Assembly: GCA_038503035.1 (NCBI GenBank)
Contig: JAVSML010000977.1
Coordinates: forward strand, 367,329-431,328
Reading direction: 5' to 3'
Length of the DNA: 64,000 bases
Origin: Crocodylus rhombifer
Taxonomy: Eukaryota; Chordata; Crocodylia; Crocodylidae
Every line of letters starts with the position of its first letter. Position 1 is the stretch's first letter. Under the pieces are notes generated by a model. It did not search any database. It had not been told where the DNA came from and saw nothing but the letters and a program-made list of their open reading frames with translations. Both the position numbers and the translations under genes were made by a program. This document shows positions 1 through 11,907 of this stretch, in pieces.

Positions 1-288
1 CATCAAACCCAAATGCTAACTGGAAATAATCAAGTAGCAATAGAAAACATAGTTATGAACTTTATATCTTAATATTATTAAAACCATTTGGGCTAAAAAT
101 ATATACTACAGTTTACAGTGCTCTTCATCAACAACTCAACATTTGTACACTATGCAGTGATGTCCAGTGGAATCTTAAATACAAGAGTTATTTCCTATGC
201 TAGGTGCAGAAAGGAAAAAATCTCTCAGACAGGGTTTCCCAATTATAATGCCATATGGGACCTTTTTAGTCATAATCACTGTAATTCT

Positions 289-481
289 GAGCATGTCTAC
301 ATGTTCATTAATGCGCTTCAGGTAGTGGACATTAAATCTAGTACCTCCGTTGTGAGGTACTAGAAAATGTGCATTATAGCCTATGTTAATGCACATTAAC
401 TAAAGAGCACGCTTCTTTGTGAAGCTTTAATGTGTATTAAAATAGGCTAATATACATTGAAGCACACAAGTAGACGTGCCC
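289..481. mobile_element. Short inverted-repeat element, GGGCATGTCTAC family (decayed)
   Basis: The left end reads GAGCATGTCTACATGTTC and the right end ends GTAGACGTGCCC, forming degenerate terminal inverted repeats about 190 bp apart. The ends match better-kept copies at 37436-37737 and 44373-46678. There is no coding capacity. The flanking triplets tct and tcc are a possible decayed 3-bp target duplication. Confidence 0.55.
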
Positions 482-734
482 TCCAGTATCGGACCCTTCA
501 CTTAAGTTCTGTAGCAGACTCTCTGGTTCAGCACCAATGGGCTGAGAAACATTTAATGAAGCTTTATTTACATAGATACAAATGCTTATCTGTTTCAATC
601 AACATGTTGCAGCATATGTAGCATTTTATAAATCCTGACAGTGAAGATAAAGATTAGAAAGAATAACTTGACAGTATAGGCAAAAGAAATGTCACGATTT
701 AATCTTGGACCTCTCTGTACTTATCTGCCCTGCT

Positions 735-1070
735 TGGGCACATCCCCACTAGCAGCCTTACCTGGAGTCCTGAGAGCCTCTGAGGGCTGCAGCCATGCAA
801 TCCAGCAGCAGGGAGCCTGGCCAGCAGCTGGAGCATGGCTCCGGCCAGCCACGCTCTGGTTTCAGGCAGTGCATGCTGCTGCCACATGCACTGCCCAGGC
901 TTTTTTGACACTGGGGTCTCCTGGTGTCAGACCCCCACCACCACCACCACCACTGCACTGCAAATTAGCAGCATGGGGAACACTTGCATGTGCAACGTGT
1001 GCAGTGTGCGGCATCACGGACAGGTCTGCGGCGCATACCACATATGCATGCTCATCTGGATCCACCCCTT
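735..1070. repeat. Unclassified GC-rich interspersed repeat, copy 1
   Basis: It shares the exact string AGCAGCCTTACCTGGAGTCC and the same order of CTGG/CAGC-rich blocks with 57860-58175. Both copies then have a T-run, a TGCACTGCAAA motif and a TGGATCC/GCATCCAG-like end. Four reading frames stay open across it, but they share no domain and only reflect base composition. Confidence 0.6.
931..953. repeat. (CCA)n short tandem repeat
   Basis: Six to seven CCA units within a GC-rich stretch. It lies inside the repeat that recurs near 58 kb, but the second copy lacks the CCA array. Confidence 0.85.
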
Positions 1071-1073
1071 CTA

Positions 1074-1075
<2 letters not shown>

Positions 1076-1108
<33 letters not shown>
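1076..1108. repeat. (TG)n microsatellite
   Basis: About 16 uninterrupted TG units, 77 nt upstream of the exon at 1186. Dinucleotide arrays this close to an acceptor can alter splicing and are often length-polymorphic. Confidence 0.97.
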
Positions 1109-1110
<2 letters not shown>

Positions 1111-1185
1111 CTGTTTCTCTGCAGAATATATTATTTTATTTTATGCAGGCCTTTATTATTGTACTTTTTACATGCTTCTTCCTAG

Positions 1186-1377
1186 ATGATGATTCAGTTA
1201 TCCAAAATGCAGCCCCAACATTAGGTCTGCTGTCCTGCATACATAGGAAGAAGATTCCAGTGACCCAGAGTGGCAGAGAGAATTTGAAAACTTCTAGCAG
1301 CAGCATATTCACAAACAGCACTTCTCAGGCTCTCCCCATGGGAACCACTCACGGTGCTCTACCAGAAGAGCTGAGAG
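1186..1377 (+). CDS. KIAA2012: Exon a, KIAA2012-like gene (192 nt)
   Basis: The acceptor is a good pyrimidine stretch ending cttcttcctag; the donor is AG|gtaaca. The exon enters and leaves in phase 1. It encodes about 64 residues beginning DDSVIQNAAP and ending ALPEELRG, rich in Ser/Thr, with no recognisable domain. It begins 77 nt after a long GT microsatellite. It is the least certain exon by content, but its phase matches the next exon exactly. Confidence 0.65.
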
Positions 1378-2543
1378 GTAACAGTTACAACTGTATATGT
1401 TTGTACTATGCATGGAATCTGCAGATATGTTCTTCTGTTCACACGGCACATGCTGGAGAGGCACAATGGATCTTTTCTCCTTTTTTAAAGCCAGAAATAA
1501 ACATGCTGCTTTTAGCAGCAGCACTGTGCATTTCAGGAGTTGTTTAATATTTGATGGGCATGTTTCTGAGAAAAGAAAGGTTCCATTATAAAATGCCGTT
1601 AGAAAAGCATGCACGATAACATGGATTATTAAGACACAAAAAAGGAAGAGACAACAAATCATATAGATGATGTATCCAGTGGGAAGGAGTTAGCTACCCT
1701 CAGCAACAAATATACATGACAAAAAGCCAGCATAGACCATCTGCTTGTTCACAGGCATGCTGGCTAAATATGAAGTTAATAATTCACAGAGAGAAGTCAC
1801 TAATCTCCAAAGACCTATTGTAAGAAAGTGCAATTCAGTTGAAGCCAATGAAAAAATACTCATGTATACCAGAGGTAGTTGATCCCATGCCAATTAAACA
1901 TGTACTTTTACTAATCCACTGTTTTGTCTATATGCCAGCTAATGATAGCATCCAAAAGCAATGACCAACTAGCAGAAGTTTCTAAAGTTACCACTATATC
2001 AGAAAGAGTAAAGATAATGGGTTGTCACCAAAGTACAATTCCATTTACAGAGTATAGAATAGAGCAGCAAGGGGAAAAGGAAAATACTCTTAGTGATTTT
2101 TATTTGAAGATTATTTTTCACTTCAGTATAAATAGTCATGTCCAGAAAATATGAATACTGTGTAATAATAACCCTTGATCAGATCACCCCCAGGCTTTGT
2201 GGGAATGGAGTTCAGAACCCAACTCCTGACATCAATCTGAATTTCACAGCTGAGGACTGTCTTTATGTAGAGCACAACCAAAATCCTGAAATAACACATA
2301 TGAACTGTGGGGATAACTTTCAAAATCTAGATCTAATTTTATGCTCTGTCCCATCCCCTATAATGGAATATGATTCATTACCATCAGCCTACCCTGAATC
2401 ATACTATGACAATGTGGTCACAGTTTTCGGTAGCTTTGTACATATATTTTCATAGAAATATCATAACTCTTATTGTCTCTATTTCAGTGGATTTCAAGGT
2501 GAATTAGTGTGTCAGTAATGTTGCTCATTTTTATGCTTTCCAG

Positions 2544-2672
2544 AGTGTCATAATGGCACTTCACTAGACAGCCTCATAATGGGTCCGGATGGAGAAATCA
2601 TTTGTCTGTCTCTCTTGGAATCTGTCCAAAATGCTGATGTTCCTAACCAGTTGAACTTCAGTCCAGGTGAAG
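2544..2672 (+). CDS. KIAA2012: Exon b, KIAA2012-like gene (129 nt)
   Basis: The acceptor is tgctttccag, the donor G|gtaaga, phase 1 to phase 1, 43 codons. The protein contains GTSLDSLIMGPDGEIICLSL, a compact hydrophobic and acidic stretch that looks constrained compared with its neighbours. I believe this segment is among the more conserved parts of KIAA2012, but I could not align it. Confidence 0.82.
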
Positions 2673-3909
2673 GTAAGAACACATTATCTGACGTAGTTTT
2701 CTTTCTAAGACAGAGGAATTGCATCTATAACTTTCAAAGGTTCAGACAACCCAAATAAAAAAAATAGACCAAGATCACTGCCTCTCTCTTCTTATTGACA
2801 CAGTATCATTTTTCTTCATTCAGACAGGATAGCTAATATTTGCACAGCAAGTTTACTTGTGCTGTACAATAGAAGAGATCATGAAATGTGTATTATGAGT
2901 GGGGGGTACTGTGTGGTGCAAATGCATTTTTTAAAGGTTTTCAAAGCTGCTTTGGAATTTGCCCAATGTAAACAATATATTTCTGTCCTTTACAGTGAGT
3001 CTCAAAAGGAGGAGGCAGCTAATTTATAATCTGCTCAGGTATTTGTGCTATGTGCTTCAGACAGCCGAAGTGAATCATCTTCTGACAGACATGTTATGCA
3101 ATCTTGAAAAACTGCCTGGCATGCTAGCTTGTGGAAAAGGAGAATGGCTTGTTTTGGGAAAGGGCCATCTCACAGAAAAGAAAAAAAGGAAGGAAAAGAA
3201 AATGTCCAAAGATGGTATTGCCAAACCAACAACCACTGCAAAATGTACAGCAACAAAGAAGTATTTAATGAAAAAAAAGTGATACAATCTGTTGAAGGGA
3301 GAGTTGAGGGGGTGTTAAATTGAAGGTTACTACAGAAGCAGCTGGCCCATATCAGTAAAGAAAGGACCCAAGTCATTTGACCAGTAAATACCATACATTA
3401 GCCTTTGGTCCCCTGCTTAATCTTTATCTTAAAACCCAGATCCTGTCCTAGGGGAAGGGCTCCATACCTTGCCCAGTTAAGACATTATCTCTTATTTCTC
3501 ACAATGAAAGTACTACAGCTTCTTACCTCAGTGGCCTGATTCACTGCTGACTTATTTGTGCTCCCTTCTTTGGCGTAGAGGGTCCATATACTGAAAATCT
3601 CCCTGCCATAGGACACCTTCTTCTGCTGTGCTTCAGCTATTCTCCCCAGGAGCCACAGGCAGTTGGGGACTTGGCAGGATGCTCTTAGCTTACAGAGTGC
3701 CAAAGTCATTTTTAGTTATCTTAAATGAAGGCAACATCAAAGGTGGTGCTGAACTTCCTGTTTCTTTCTCCTCTTCCCCTTGGTACTTGCTTGTTAATGC
3801 ATCAGTGTGCTTTCATTGTGTCATCTACTTCATTTACTGGAAGAAATGATTTTTTTTCCCTAACAGTATTGCAGTCAAGTCCACAATACAGCAAAAGCCA
3901 GCTGCATAT
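2673..3909 (+). other. Intronic sequence without recognised elements
   Basis: Start of a 9.1-kb intron. It is AT-rich single-copy-looking sequence with an A-rich patch near 3180-3280. A false exon at 2996-3038 was considered and rejected. Confidence 0.6.
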
Positions 3910-3917
3910 TTCTAAGT

Positions 3918-4216
3918 CAGTGATTCTCAACCCTGATGCTGCAGCAACCTGGGATCCCTTAAAACCTTTTCAAGGGTGCCACAGGGTGCCATGCAGTGTC
4001 AGCACTGTTAGGTGTGTAAACATAGTTCACAAGATAAAACCAGAAATTTCAAATAGAAATTCATAGTGTTAACCATTCCACCCTGTTGTGTTTTTTCTGA
4101 ATTCCTTGCAACAGAAGAACTGGTCTATTACTTTTCTGTAATCAAAAAACAAACAAAAGCTATGAGCTAGCATTTTCCAAGGGGTGCCTTGAGTCTAAAA
4201 AAGTTGAGAACCACTC
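3918..4216. mobile_element. hAT-like non-autonomous element, perfect 8-bp target duplication
   Basis: The ends are CAGTGATTCTCAACC and the inverted partner GTTGAGAACCACTC. The element is flanked by TTCTAAGT at 3910-3917 and 4217-4224. The 8-bp duplication and the CAGTGNTTCTCAACC end are typical of Charlie-type hAT elements. It is 299 bp and non-coding. Confidence 0.88.
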
Positions 4217-5207
4217 TTCTAAGTAAAAGGATGCTTCCTTTGATTGCCCATCCTGCAAATTCACTGTCATCCGAAAGTCAAGCTGGGTTTACATCATCAT
4301 AAATAATATAGAAACCTGAAGGGCAAGTTAGGCCTTCAGTTACATGCATCTAGCTCTAGTCACCAGTAAGTCTGCACAGGTGTAACAGGTTGCAGTTAAA
4401 CAGTCAAGTTGCTATACAAGAAGGAATGGAATGCAGGTCATACTCTCTTAGCTATATTAGCTCTTTAGGGCTTCAAGCGGCAGCACAAATACGTCACTTA
4501 ACAAAGCAAATGTGGCTGTGAATATGGATAGAAACCAGAACTGCTGATTCCAAAGCTGCCATTTTTACTTAACCTCTTTTGAGGTCAGAGTTGCAGTTTT
4601 AGGTTTGATTCTAGAATCTTTGTGGTAGAAGGAAGGATGTGCACAACTTGCCTTTAGTGTTCAGCCCTGAATTTGCAAGCCTGGTATAGCAAAGAACAAA
4701 GGATGAGATGCTGTTCTTATCTATACCTTGTTATGCTGAGGGTATCACACCAGAGAGTCATTTCTCTTACGTAGAAGAAGCCTAACACATAACTGGGAAA
4801 GAAGCTTGGAGTGCTGTTCTATCATGTTATAGACCAGCAAGCATTTCTTTGGGCATAGGGTAAGATAATGAAGTTCTATAATTATATTAGAGGAAAGGGT
4901 TTTAGCCTAGATCAAGATTCATTTGGTCTCTTTTGTTATGAAGAAAAAGCCTCATAAATGATAGCTTAAAATGCTAGTGTGTGCTAGAACTAGAGAGTAT
5001 CCCCTTTAAAAGGCACATAGTTGATGTAATGCATTGTGTAATCATATCACATGTATGTGAACTATATAAACCAGACTACTTAAAAAAGAGAGGAAAAAAA
5101 AGATTTGAAAATTGTTTCAAGGATAGTTACTTTCCCAAGGCCCCATCTATCCTGACTTTAAACCATGCTTAAGAATGGTGTATGATTGAGTGTCCAACCT
5201 GTTAGTT

Positions 5208-5441
5208 CAGGGGTGGCCAGGCATCCTCTGTGCATGGCACATGGTAGATCAGGTAGGGGACAGGCAGCACAGTTGGAGATAGGGCAGGAAGCAGAAAGCA
5301 GAACAGCAGATCAGAGAAGGAGCACAGGACGTGGAGCAGAAAGCAGAGGAGCAGACTGGACAGGGGAAGGGGATTGGAATGGCACTTGAGGAGGATACAG
5401 GGCTAATTAGTGGCACTTGCCAAAAAGCTTGGTCCCATTGT
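5208..5441. mobile_element. Probable hAT-like element with an internal AG-rich array
   Basis: The left end CAGGGGTGGCCAGGC is of hAT type; a weak partner AAAAAGCTTGG lies near 5431. The interior has imperfect repeats of AGCAGA/GGAGCAGA (5280-5370). The flanking octamers agree at only five of eight positions. Confidence 0.4.
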
Positions 5442-5937
5442 ATTCATTTGTTTACTAATTTCATTTTATAGCCAGTGAATGTGGTGTTGCTTGAAGATAC
5501 TAAATAAGGCTATTGTTGAATCTTTGCCAGAGGTCCTGTCTCAAACCAACTTAGCTTTACTAGAGCCTATAAAATTAAAGGTTCAAGCTCATTTTTTTAA
5601 AATCAGAGCCATAAGCCACAAGAGGGTGTGCAAATGTGAAACTACAGTGATATGGTCCCTCAGGATAGGACTGCTATGGACTTCACTGGATATACGACCA
5701 AATACTAGGTGTATTGTCAGGCACAGAGGAAGAAGCAGAATATCCTCACTGCTTGTTTGCAGATACACTGCAGTGGCTTATTGCTTCATTTAATTTAAAA
5801 CAATCACCTTACATGTACATAGCAGGGTGGGGGACAATTAAGGAAAGTAACTTTGGAGAAGTAATTCCTAAAAAAATGCAATACCTATAAGCAACCAAAA
5901 AAACATAAGACCTCCAGAAAACCTCCAGAGTTTAGAT

Positions 5938-6486
5938 GAGGGGTGTCCAACTCATTTGACTCTGCACATTAGATGTAGACCATGGGTCTTCTCGCAGGCT
6001 AGAGTGGGGCAGCTTATTGGTATGGCTGCTGGAGCTACTGTGCTGTTGGGGCCAGACACAGATATGGGCGAACCAGGTGGCCACCCGGGGCCCAGCTGGA
6101 AAGGAGCCTAAAATGTTGAAAATAAGAATTATTATTATCATTATCTATGGCAAAGGGGGGCTTAACACTAAAAGTTCACCCAGTACCACCAGGAGTCTAG
6201 GTACGGTGCTGTGTGCTGTTGTTGTGCCTCCAGAATCCCAGGGGTGAACGCTACTGCCACTTGCCCTCCCTTTTCCCTTACTGCCAATTGTAGTCACCAA
6301 CAGCGACCAAAGACCCCAAATTCAGTGGCAGGCAAAAGGGTATAGTTTGAGTGGCAGCGGCATTTATTTCATGGGCTCCAGAGCTGCACCAACACAGTGG
6401 CTCTGACAACTGCACTGACCAGCCCCCTGCACTTAAACCACTCACAGGCTACATGTGACCCATGGCCTCTCAGCTATACAGCCCTA
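5938..6486. mobile_element. hAT-like non-autonomous element, perfect 8-bp target duplication
   Basis: The ends are GAGGGGTGTCCAACTC and, inverted, TAGGGCTGTATAGCTG. It is flanked on both sides by GTTTAGAT (5930-5937 and 6487-6494). It is 549 bp with no transposase frame. The ends resemble the larger elements at 44950-46100 and 53228-54017. Confidence 0.85.
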
Positions 6487-6770
6487 GTTTAGATTATGAA
6501 GCATTATAAATAAAAATACATTTGGCCTCTTTTTATTTGCCTGGTTGTGTCTGGAATTATCACAGGTTGTGTGTTTTAAAGTTTTCTGCAGAGTCATGAA
6601 AGCTAGGTTTTTTTTCTTGTAATATAAAAGCCAAAATTCTGATGTTCACTGGAAACCATGAGCTGGAGTTTTAACAGAAACATATAAAATGGCAAGACTT
6701 AAGTTGACAAAACTGCGCTAGGCATATGTACAACTGTAATACTCTTTACAGGGATTATTGGGTGGGGGGT

Positions 6771-6771
6771 G

Positions 6772-6855
<84 letters not shown>

Positions 6856-6870
6856 TATAAAATAGATATA
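6771..6870. repeat. (TA)n tract
   Basis: About 90 bp of nearly pure TA/CA-interrupted TA. It is self-complementary and able to extrude a cruciform, and is expected to be polymorphic and hard to sequence. Confidence 0.97.
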
Positions 6871-7493
6871 TGTATTTACCTCTTCATTATCATAGTTTTT
6901 CTTAAAGGATTATCTTCATTCTGAGAGAGAAAATTAACACTTATTATGCAATTTATCTCACTTTTTGGTCTAGAAAATGTCTTCAAGCACCATATTTAAT
7001 AATTAATGTCCGTTCTCATTTTTTTCATTCTCTAAAGCTTTCACCCTTGAACTCTACAAGCAACAATTAACATTAATGAAGTTTTCATTCCATGGTGTTT
7101 GTTCCCAGAATCCTAAATTAACATGTTTATTCAGATTCTCTTTCTTCCTGTGTCCCTTGCTATTTAAGCATGATTATCTTTGTTCATATTCCAAGAATGA
7201 CAAATATTGCCATTCAAACTCACACAAGTTAGTTAAACAATATAAAGCCAAAATCAGATAAAATAGACAAAGTTAATGTGTAAATATTTGTTTTCTCATC
7301 AGATTACTTAGTGTTTAACTTTGTGTGATAATTGCAGTGACTTTAAGGGAGGAGAGTCTGTGTGTGTGCACACGCACATGTGTCTCTCTTAGTCATGATA
7401 AGATTTGTTTCTTACTCTGCAACTATTTATCCCAAGCCTGAGGGGCACCACTCCCATTCCAAGATGTCATAGTCACTGTCACTAGAAACTATT

Positions 7494-8714
7494 AAAAAGC
7501 CTTCTATGACCAGGTCACAAAATGCTTAGATGCAGGGGTAGCAGTGGATGTAGTCTTTCTGGACTTTAGGAAGACCTTCGACACTGTCTCTCACCCCATT
7601 CTCATTAAGAAACTGGGGGAATGTGGTGTCGACATCTACATAGTCAAATGGGTCGCCAACAGGCTGGAGGCCCGCACCCAGAGAGTGGTGGTGGATGGGT
7701 CATTTTTGACTTGGAGGGATGTGGGCAGTGGTGTCCCCCAGGGCTCGGTCCTTGGGCCTACACTGTTCAACATCTTCACCAGTGACTTGGACAAGGAGGT
7801 AAAAAGCACCCTGTTCAAATTTGCTGACGACGCTAAGATGTGGGGGGATGTGGGCATGCTAGACAGGAGGAATAGGCTGCAATCGGACCTAGACAGGTTA
7901 CAGGGGTGGGCGGATGAGAACAGGATGGGTTTCAACACTGACAAGTACAAGGTGATGCTCCGGGGGGAGGAAGAACCAGCACCATACCTGCAGGCTGGGG
8001 CATTCCCTTCTCATCAGTGCAGAGGCAGAAAAGGATCTTGGAATCACTATTCATGACAAAATGAACATGGGCCGGCAGTGTGGGGACATGGTTAGGAAGG
8101 CCAACCGCACCTTGTCATGCATCCACAGATGCATCTCAAGCAGGTCCAAGGAGGTGACCCTCCCCCTCTCTGTGGCACTGGTCAGGCTGTAGCTGGAGTA
8201 TGGTGTCCAGTTCTGGGCACTGCACTCCAGGAGGGATGTGGACAACATGGAGACAGTCCAGAAGAGGGCCACTCGCATGATTGGGGGCAGCAGGGCAGAC
8301 CCTACAAGGAGAGGCTAAGGGACCTGAACCTGTTGAGCCTCCACAAGAGAAGGCTGAGGGGGGATCTAGTGGCCTGTTACAAACTAGTCAGAGGGGACCA
8401 GCAGGCATTGGGGAAGTCCCTGTTTCCCCAAGTACTACCAGGAGTGACCAGGAATAACGGTCACAAGCTGGCAGAGGGTAAATTTAGATTAGACATCAGG
8501 AGGTGCTACTTCTCTGTCAGGGCAGCTAGGATCCGGAACCAACTTCCAAGCAAAATGGTGCTGGCTCCTATCCTAGGGGTCTTGAAGAGGAGTCTCGATG
8601 TACACCTTGCTGGGGTCGTTTGACCCCAGTACTTTTTCCTGCCATGGAAGGGGATCCGACTTGATGAACTGCTCGGGTCCCTTCTGACCCTACCAACTAT
8701 GAAACTATGAAACC
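7494..8714 (+). mobile_element. CR1 LINE, 5'-truncated, RT C-terminal half and 3' end
   Basis: It starts inside the reverse transcriptase (AFYDQVTK, then VVFLDFRKTFDTVSH). It carries the GVPQGSVLGP block and the catalytic FADDAK motif near 7815-7835. Frame breaks near 8010 and 8300 and a stop near 8190 show that it is dead. The C-terminal part (LSLHKRRLRGDLVACYKL) and the CTATGAAACTATGAAA tail at 8697-8712 mark the CR1 3' end. It lies in sense orientation in the intron. Confidence 0.92.
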
Positions 8715-9208
8715 TCACGTCTTAAGTCACATTCCTGCCCACATGCATTTCTCTATAAAGACTGCTTGCCCTACCACTACAGAGGACTCATACAGATTTG
8801 TACCATATTTTCTTGCATACTACGTGCCCTATAGGACACACACTTTGTTTGTGGAAGGCAGAATATAGGGGGGAAAGATTTTTCTAAAATTATGGCCTAA
8901 ATATGACTCTTTCATGAAGAGGCTATGCTGTATGGCTGCCCTTTCTCTGGACAGCAAGCAAGCAGGGGCAGAGTCCAGTGTTATCCCTTTCAGCTTTCCA
9001 GATTAAGACACAAACCCAATTTTGGAGGGCTGATTTCTGGGCAAAAGGCATATGCTTGAAAGCAAATTTGCTCCCAACTGGAGCAATTGACACCAGGGAT
9101 GTTTCTGCTCTGCTGCCCTGCTCTGTCCAATTGCAGCAACCAGGGGGATCTCCAGGCTCCCCCAGGTGCCAACCCGGGGCTGGCAGGGGAGAGGAGGTTT
9201 GTCCCAGT

Positions 9209-9474
9209 CCCCACGTGGGGAAAGATCTGTCCCAGCAGCTGGAACTGCTGCATCCCAACCATGTGGGGATCAGACCCAATCCCCATATGGCCAGGAGAGA
9301 CATTCCCACCTGATGGGGACAGCCATATGGGGACTGGGAGTGTCTCATCCCCACGTGGCTGGGACAGGCATCCCTGCCTGGTGGGGTCACTGCCTGTCAG
9401 CCATGTGGGTATCCCTCCCAGTCCCCATGTAGCTATTCCCGACAGGTGGGGATGCCTCTCCACACCATATGGGG
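9209..9474. repeat. Array of alternating CCCCAYRTGG / CCAYRTGGGG palindromic motifs
   Basis: Eight copies start at 9209, 9259, 9281, 9323, 9349, 9401, 9423 and 9465, in alternating orientation. The first, CCCCACGTGGGG, is a perfect palindrome. Close pairs are 22-26 bp apart, repeating roughly every 64-78 bp. Two further copies at 10203 and 10241 lie beyond a CR1 fragment. Family unknown. Confidence 0.8.
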
Positions 9475-9484
9475 ATCAGGACCT

Positions 9485-10199
9485 TACTGGTTCGGCATGA
9501 TCTCCTTAGCAACTCAGCGGCTGAGGGGGATCTTGGAGTCATAGTTGACTCCAAAATGAACATAAACTGGCAGTGTAACAAAGCTATCAACAAGGCCAAT
9601 TGCACCTTGTCGTGCATTAGCAGATGCATGACCAACAGATTGAGGGAGGTGATGCTCCCGCTCTATGCGGCGTTGGTCAGGCCACAGTTGGAGTACTGCG
9701 TCCAGTTTTGGGTGCCGCACTTCAAGAGGGACTCAGAGAACCTGGAGAGGGTTCAGAGGAGGGCCACTCACATGATTAGTGGCTTCCATGAAAGACCCTG
9801 CAAGGGGAGGTTGAGGGATCTGGATCTCTTCAGCCTTCACAAGAGATGGCTGAGGGGAGACCTTGTAGCTGCCTATAAGTTTATCAATGAGGACAACAGG
9901 GAATTGGAGATATGCTATTTACCAGAGCACCCCTAGGAGTAACTAGGAATAATGGGTGCAAACTAGTGGAGATTAAATTCAGGTTAGACATTAGGAAGAC
10001 ATTTTTTACAGTAAGGGTGGCCAGAATCTGGAATGGGCTTCCAAGAGAGGTGGTACTATCATCTAACTTGGTGGTCTCCAAGAGGAGGCTTGATAGATAC
10101 CTGGCTGGGGTCATCTGACCTCGGTCCTCTTTCCTGCCAGGGGCAGGGTGTCAGACATGATGATCCTTTGTGGTCCCTTCCAACTACAATCTATGAATG
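9485..10199 (+). mobile_element. CR1 LINE fragment (RT C-terminus and 3' end)
   Basis: It encodes SAAEGDLGVIVDSKMN, then [14 protein letters not shown] and LFSLHKRWLRGDLVAAYKF, with one frameshift near 9925. It ends in AATCTATGAATGA. Palindromic motifs of one family lie on both sides, so this CR1 appears to have inserted into that array. Confidence 0.88.
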
Positions 10200-11821
10200 A
10201 ATCTCCACGTGGCTGCCAGGCATTATTATACCTTTTCTGCCCATGTGGAGATCAGGAGCCTGATACATTAAATGTGTCAGTATTTAGTCAGGAAAAATAG
10301 GGATTTGTTTATATATATAACACAAGTTTTGTGACAGATTGTCATGATCGGACGGTTTAAGATTAGCTGGGCTGCAGACTAGTCATAATCCAGGTACAAG
10401 TCTTCTTATTCCAAGTTGGGATAGAAAAATCTTTACGCAATAATTTTTTGAATTTCAAGAAGACTTCATTGCATCTTGCTGCAGCTTTCTTCCATTCACG
10501 CCCACAGATTTAGGATGAGAAGTTTTAAAAACAAGCAGAATACCTGAAGTCGTGGAAGAACCAGTTGGCTCCCATGACACAAAAATATACACATTATTGA
10601 TCTATAAGAATATCAAGGATTTCCCTCCCATAAAATAGAAACTCTTGATATTTACTGTTACAGGACAAGCACGTATATAGTCATATTGGGTATTACAGCA
10701 AAACTGTGTGCAGTATTTTTAGCATTTATCCTCTGGAGGGAGATGTCAAGGTTACTAGAATAGTCCTTCGAACTGGTAAAATGTTTATAATGAGAACAGA
10801 GGGTACTTTTTGTATGATGATCATTTATGTTGGGACATTGTGGAAAGTATAACCACTTGAAAAGGAACAAAACTATACATGAAGTTATTTGCATTTATTA
10901 CTATTTAAAAACCGTCCACCTTCTTGTTTAGAATTCAGGTAGAAAAAAGACAGACAGTTTCAGTATGTTACTTGAAGAGCTACATGTCTATGCAAACTAT
11001 TTACTAGTAAAACAGCAAACACTGTGGGTAACTTTATATGTGTTTTACACGTTATTTCTGGAATTTCAAAATGGCCCTTCAAGATCACCACACCAGATGC
11101 CATAGATGAGGTTAAACAAGAAGATGAGAAGTGAGGAGTTCTCAGCAGAAAAGGAAAGAGGGTCAGCTCCTGACAATGGAATGCCACATGCAGATTTAGT
11201 CCTCTACATTTCTAGGACATTTCTGCAAGATACTATGATTGTGATGCTACCATTTGTGCAGCAGTCTTTTAACAGTAGACTCTACCTATCTAAGTACCTG
11301 TACCCAGGAACTGACAGGAGTCAGAACAGGAGACAGCTGCTTTCTCTTACCTGATAATCAGATGCTTTGAATCTGCCTCCCAAATGACACTGACCCAACA
11401 AAGGATAAAAATGCCACGACATTATGTTGCTCAAACAAATACACAAAGGAGAGCAAGAGATCAAAATTACAGACTCCACGGACTTCTGATATGTAGCTTT
11501 TAATCTACCGGTGCTGGATTAGCTTTCCAGTATCTAGATATTTGTGCCATTGGATCACCTTTACAATTGACTCTATTAGAAATAGTTTTTAAAAAAGGAC
11601 TACAGGACTGAATATGTATGGGCCCCACATCATCTTTACATCACTAAATGGTTCAGGCTGATATACAGTTGCAGCATATGATGAGATGTGGGCTGCTCAT
11701 GCTGTACCGTTTTCATAGTGAGGAAACTGGACTTCAGAGCTGTCAATCTAGGACAATAAATACACTCTAAAAACTGAAAGACAAATATATCCTGACCAAG
11801 ATTCTGTCATTTTCATTGCAG
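10200..11821 (+). other. Intronic sequence, little recognised
   Basis: The first 60 bases hold two more CAYRTG palindrome motifs (10203-10212, 10241-10250). The remainder to the exon at 11822 is AT-rich with no element or second gene that I can support. Confidence 0.6.
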
Positions 11822-11907
11822 GGGACTGTGGATTATCCCTTGAAGCAGGAACCAATCTTTACACAAATCCCCATGAAACCTCCTTGACTCAAGAGAGGAG
11901 TGATAAG
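11822..11907 (+). CDS. KIAA2012: Exon c, KIAA2012-like gene (86 nt)
   Basis: The acceptor is tttcattgcag and the donor AAG|gtgcga. It enters in phase 1 and leaves in phase 0. It encodes DCGLSLEAGTNLY and then a polar stretch ending TQERSDK. It lies 9.1 kb downstream of the previous exon. The open frame across 28 codons and the phase match support it. Confidence 0.75.

Noticed and set aside
689..1547. Overlapping 116-187-codon frames through the GT repeat
   Set aside because: Except for the exon at 1186-1377, they translate repeat sequence and low-complexity Cys-Val runs.
2138..2455. 105-codon open frame between exons a and b
   Set aside because: No splice borders fit the phase, no domain recognised; part of the sequence looks like an old interspersed repeat.
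2996..3038. Possible 43-nt exon with good acceptor (tcctttacag) and gtattt donor
   Set aside because: Its length is not a multiple of three and the flanking exons are both phase 1, so including it would break the frame.
9209..9474. Regular palindromes that resemble a CRISPR array
   Set aside because: The genome is vertebrate, the repeats alternate in orientation, are only about 10 bp long and are degenerate, and the spacers vary from 12 to over 40 bp.
8923..9500. Five overlapping 80-157-codon frames
   Set aside because: They result from the GC-rich palindromic array; no consistent protein and no splice borders.
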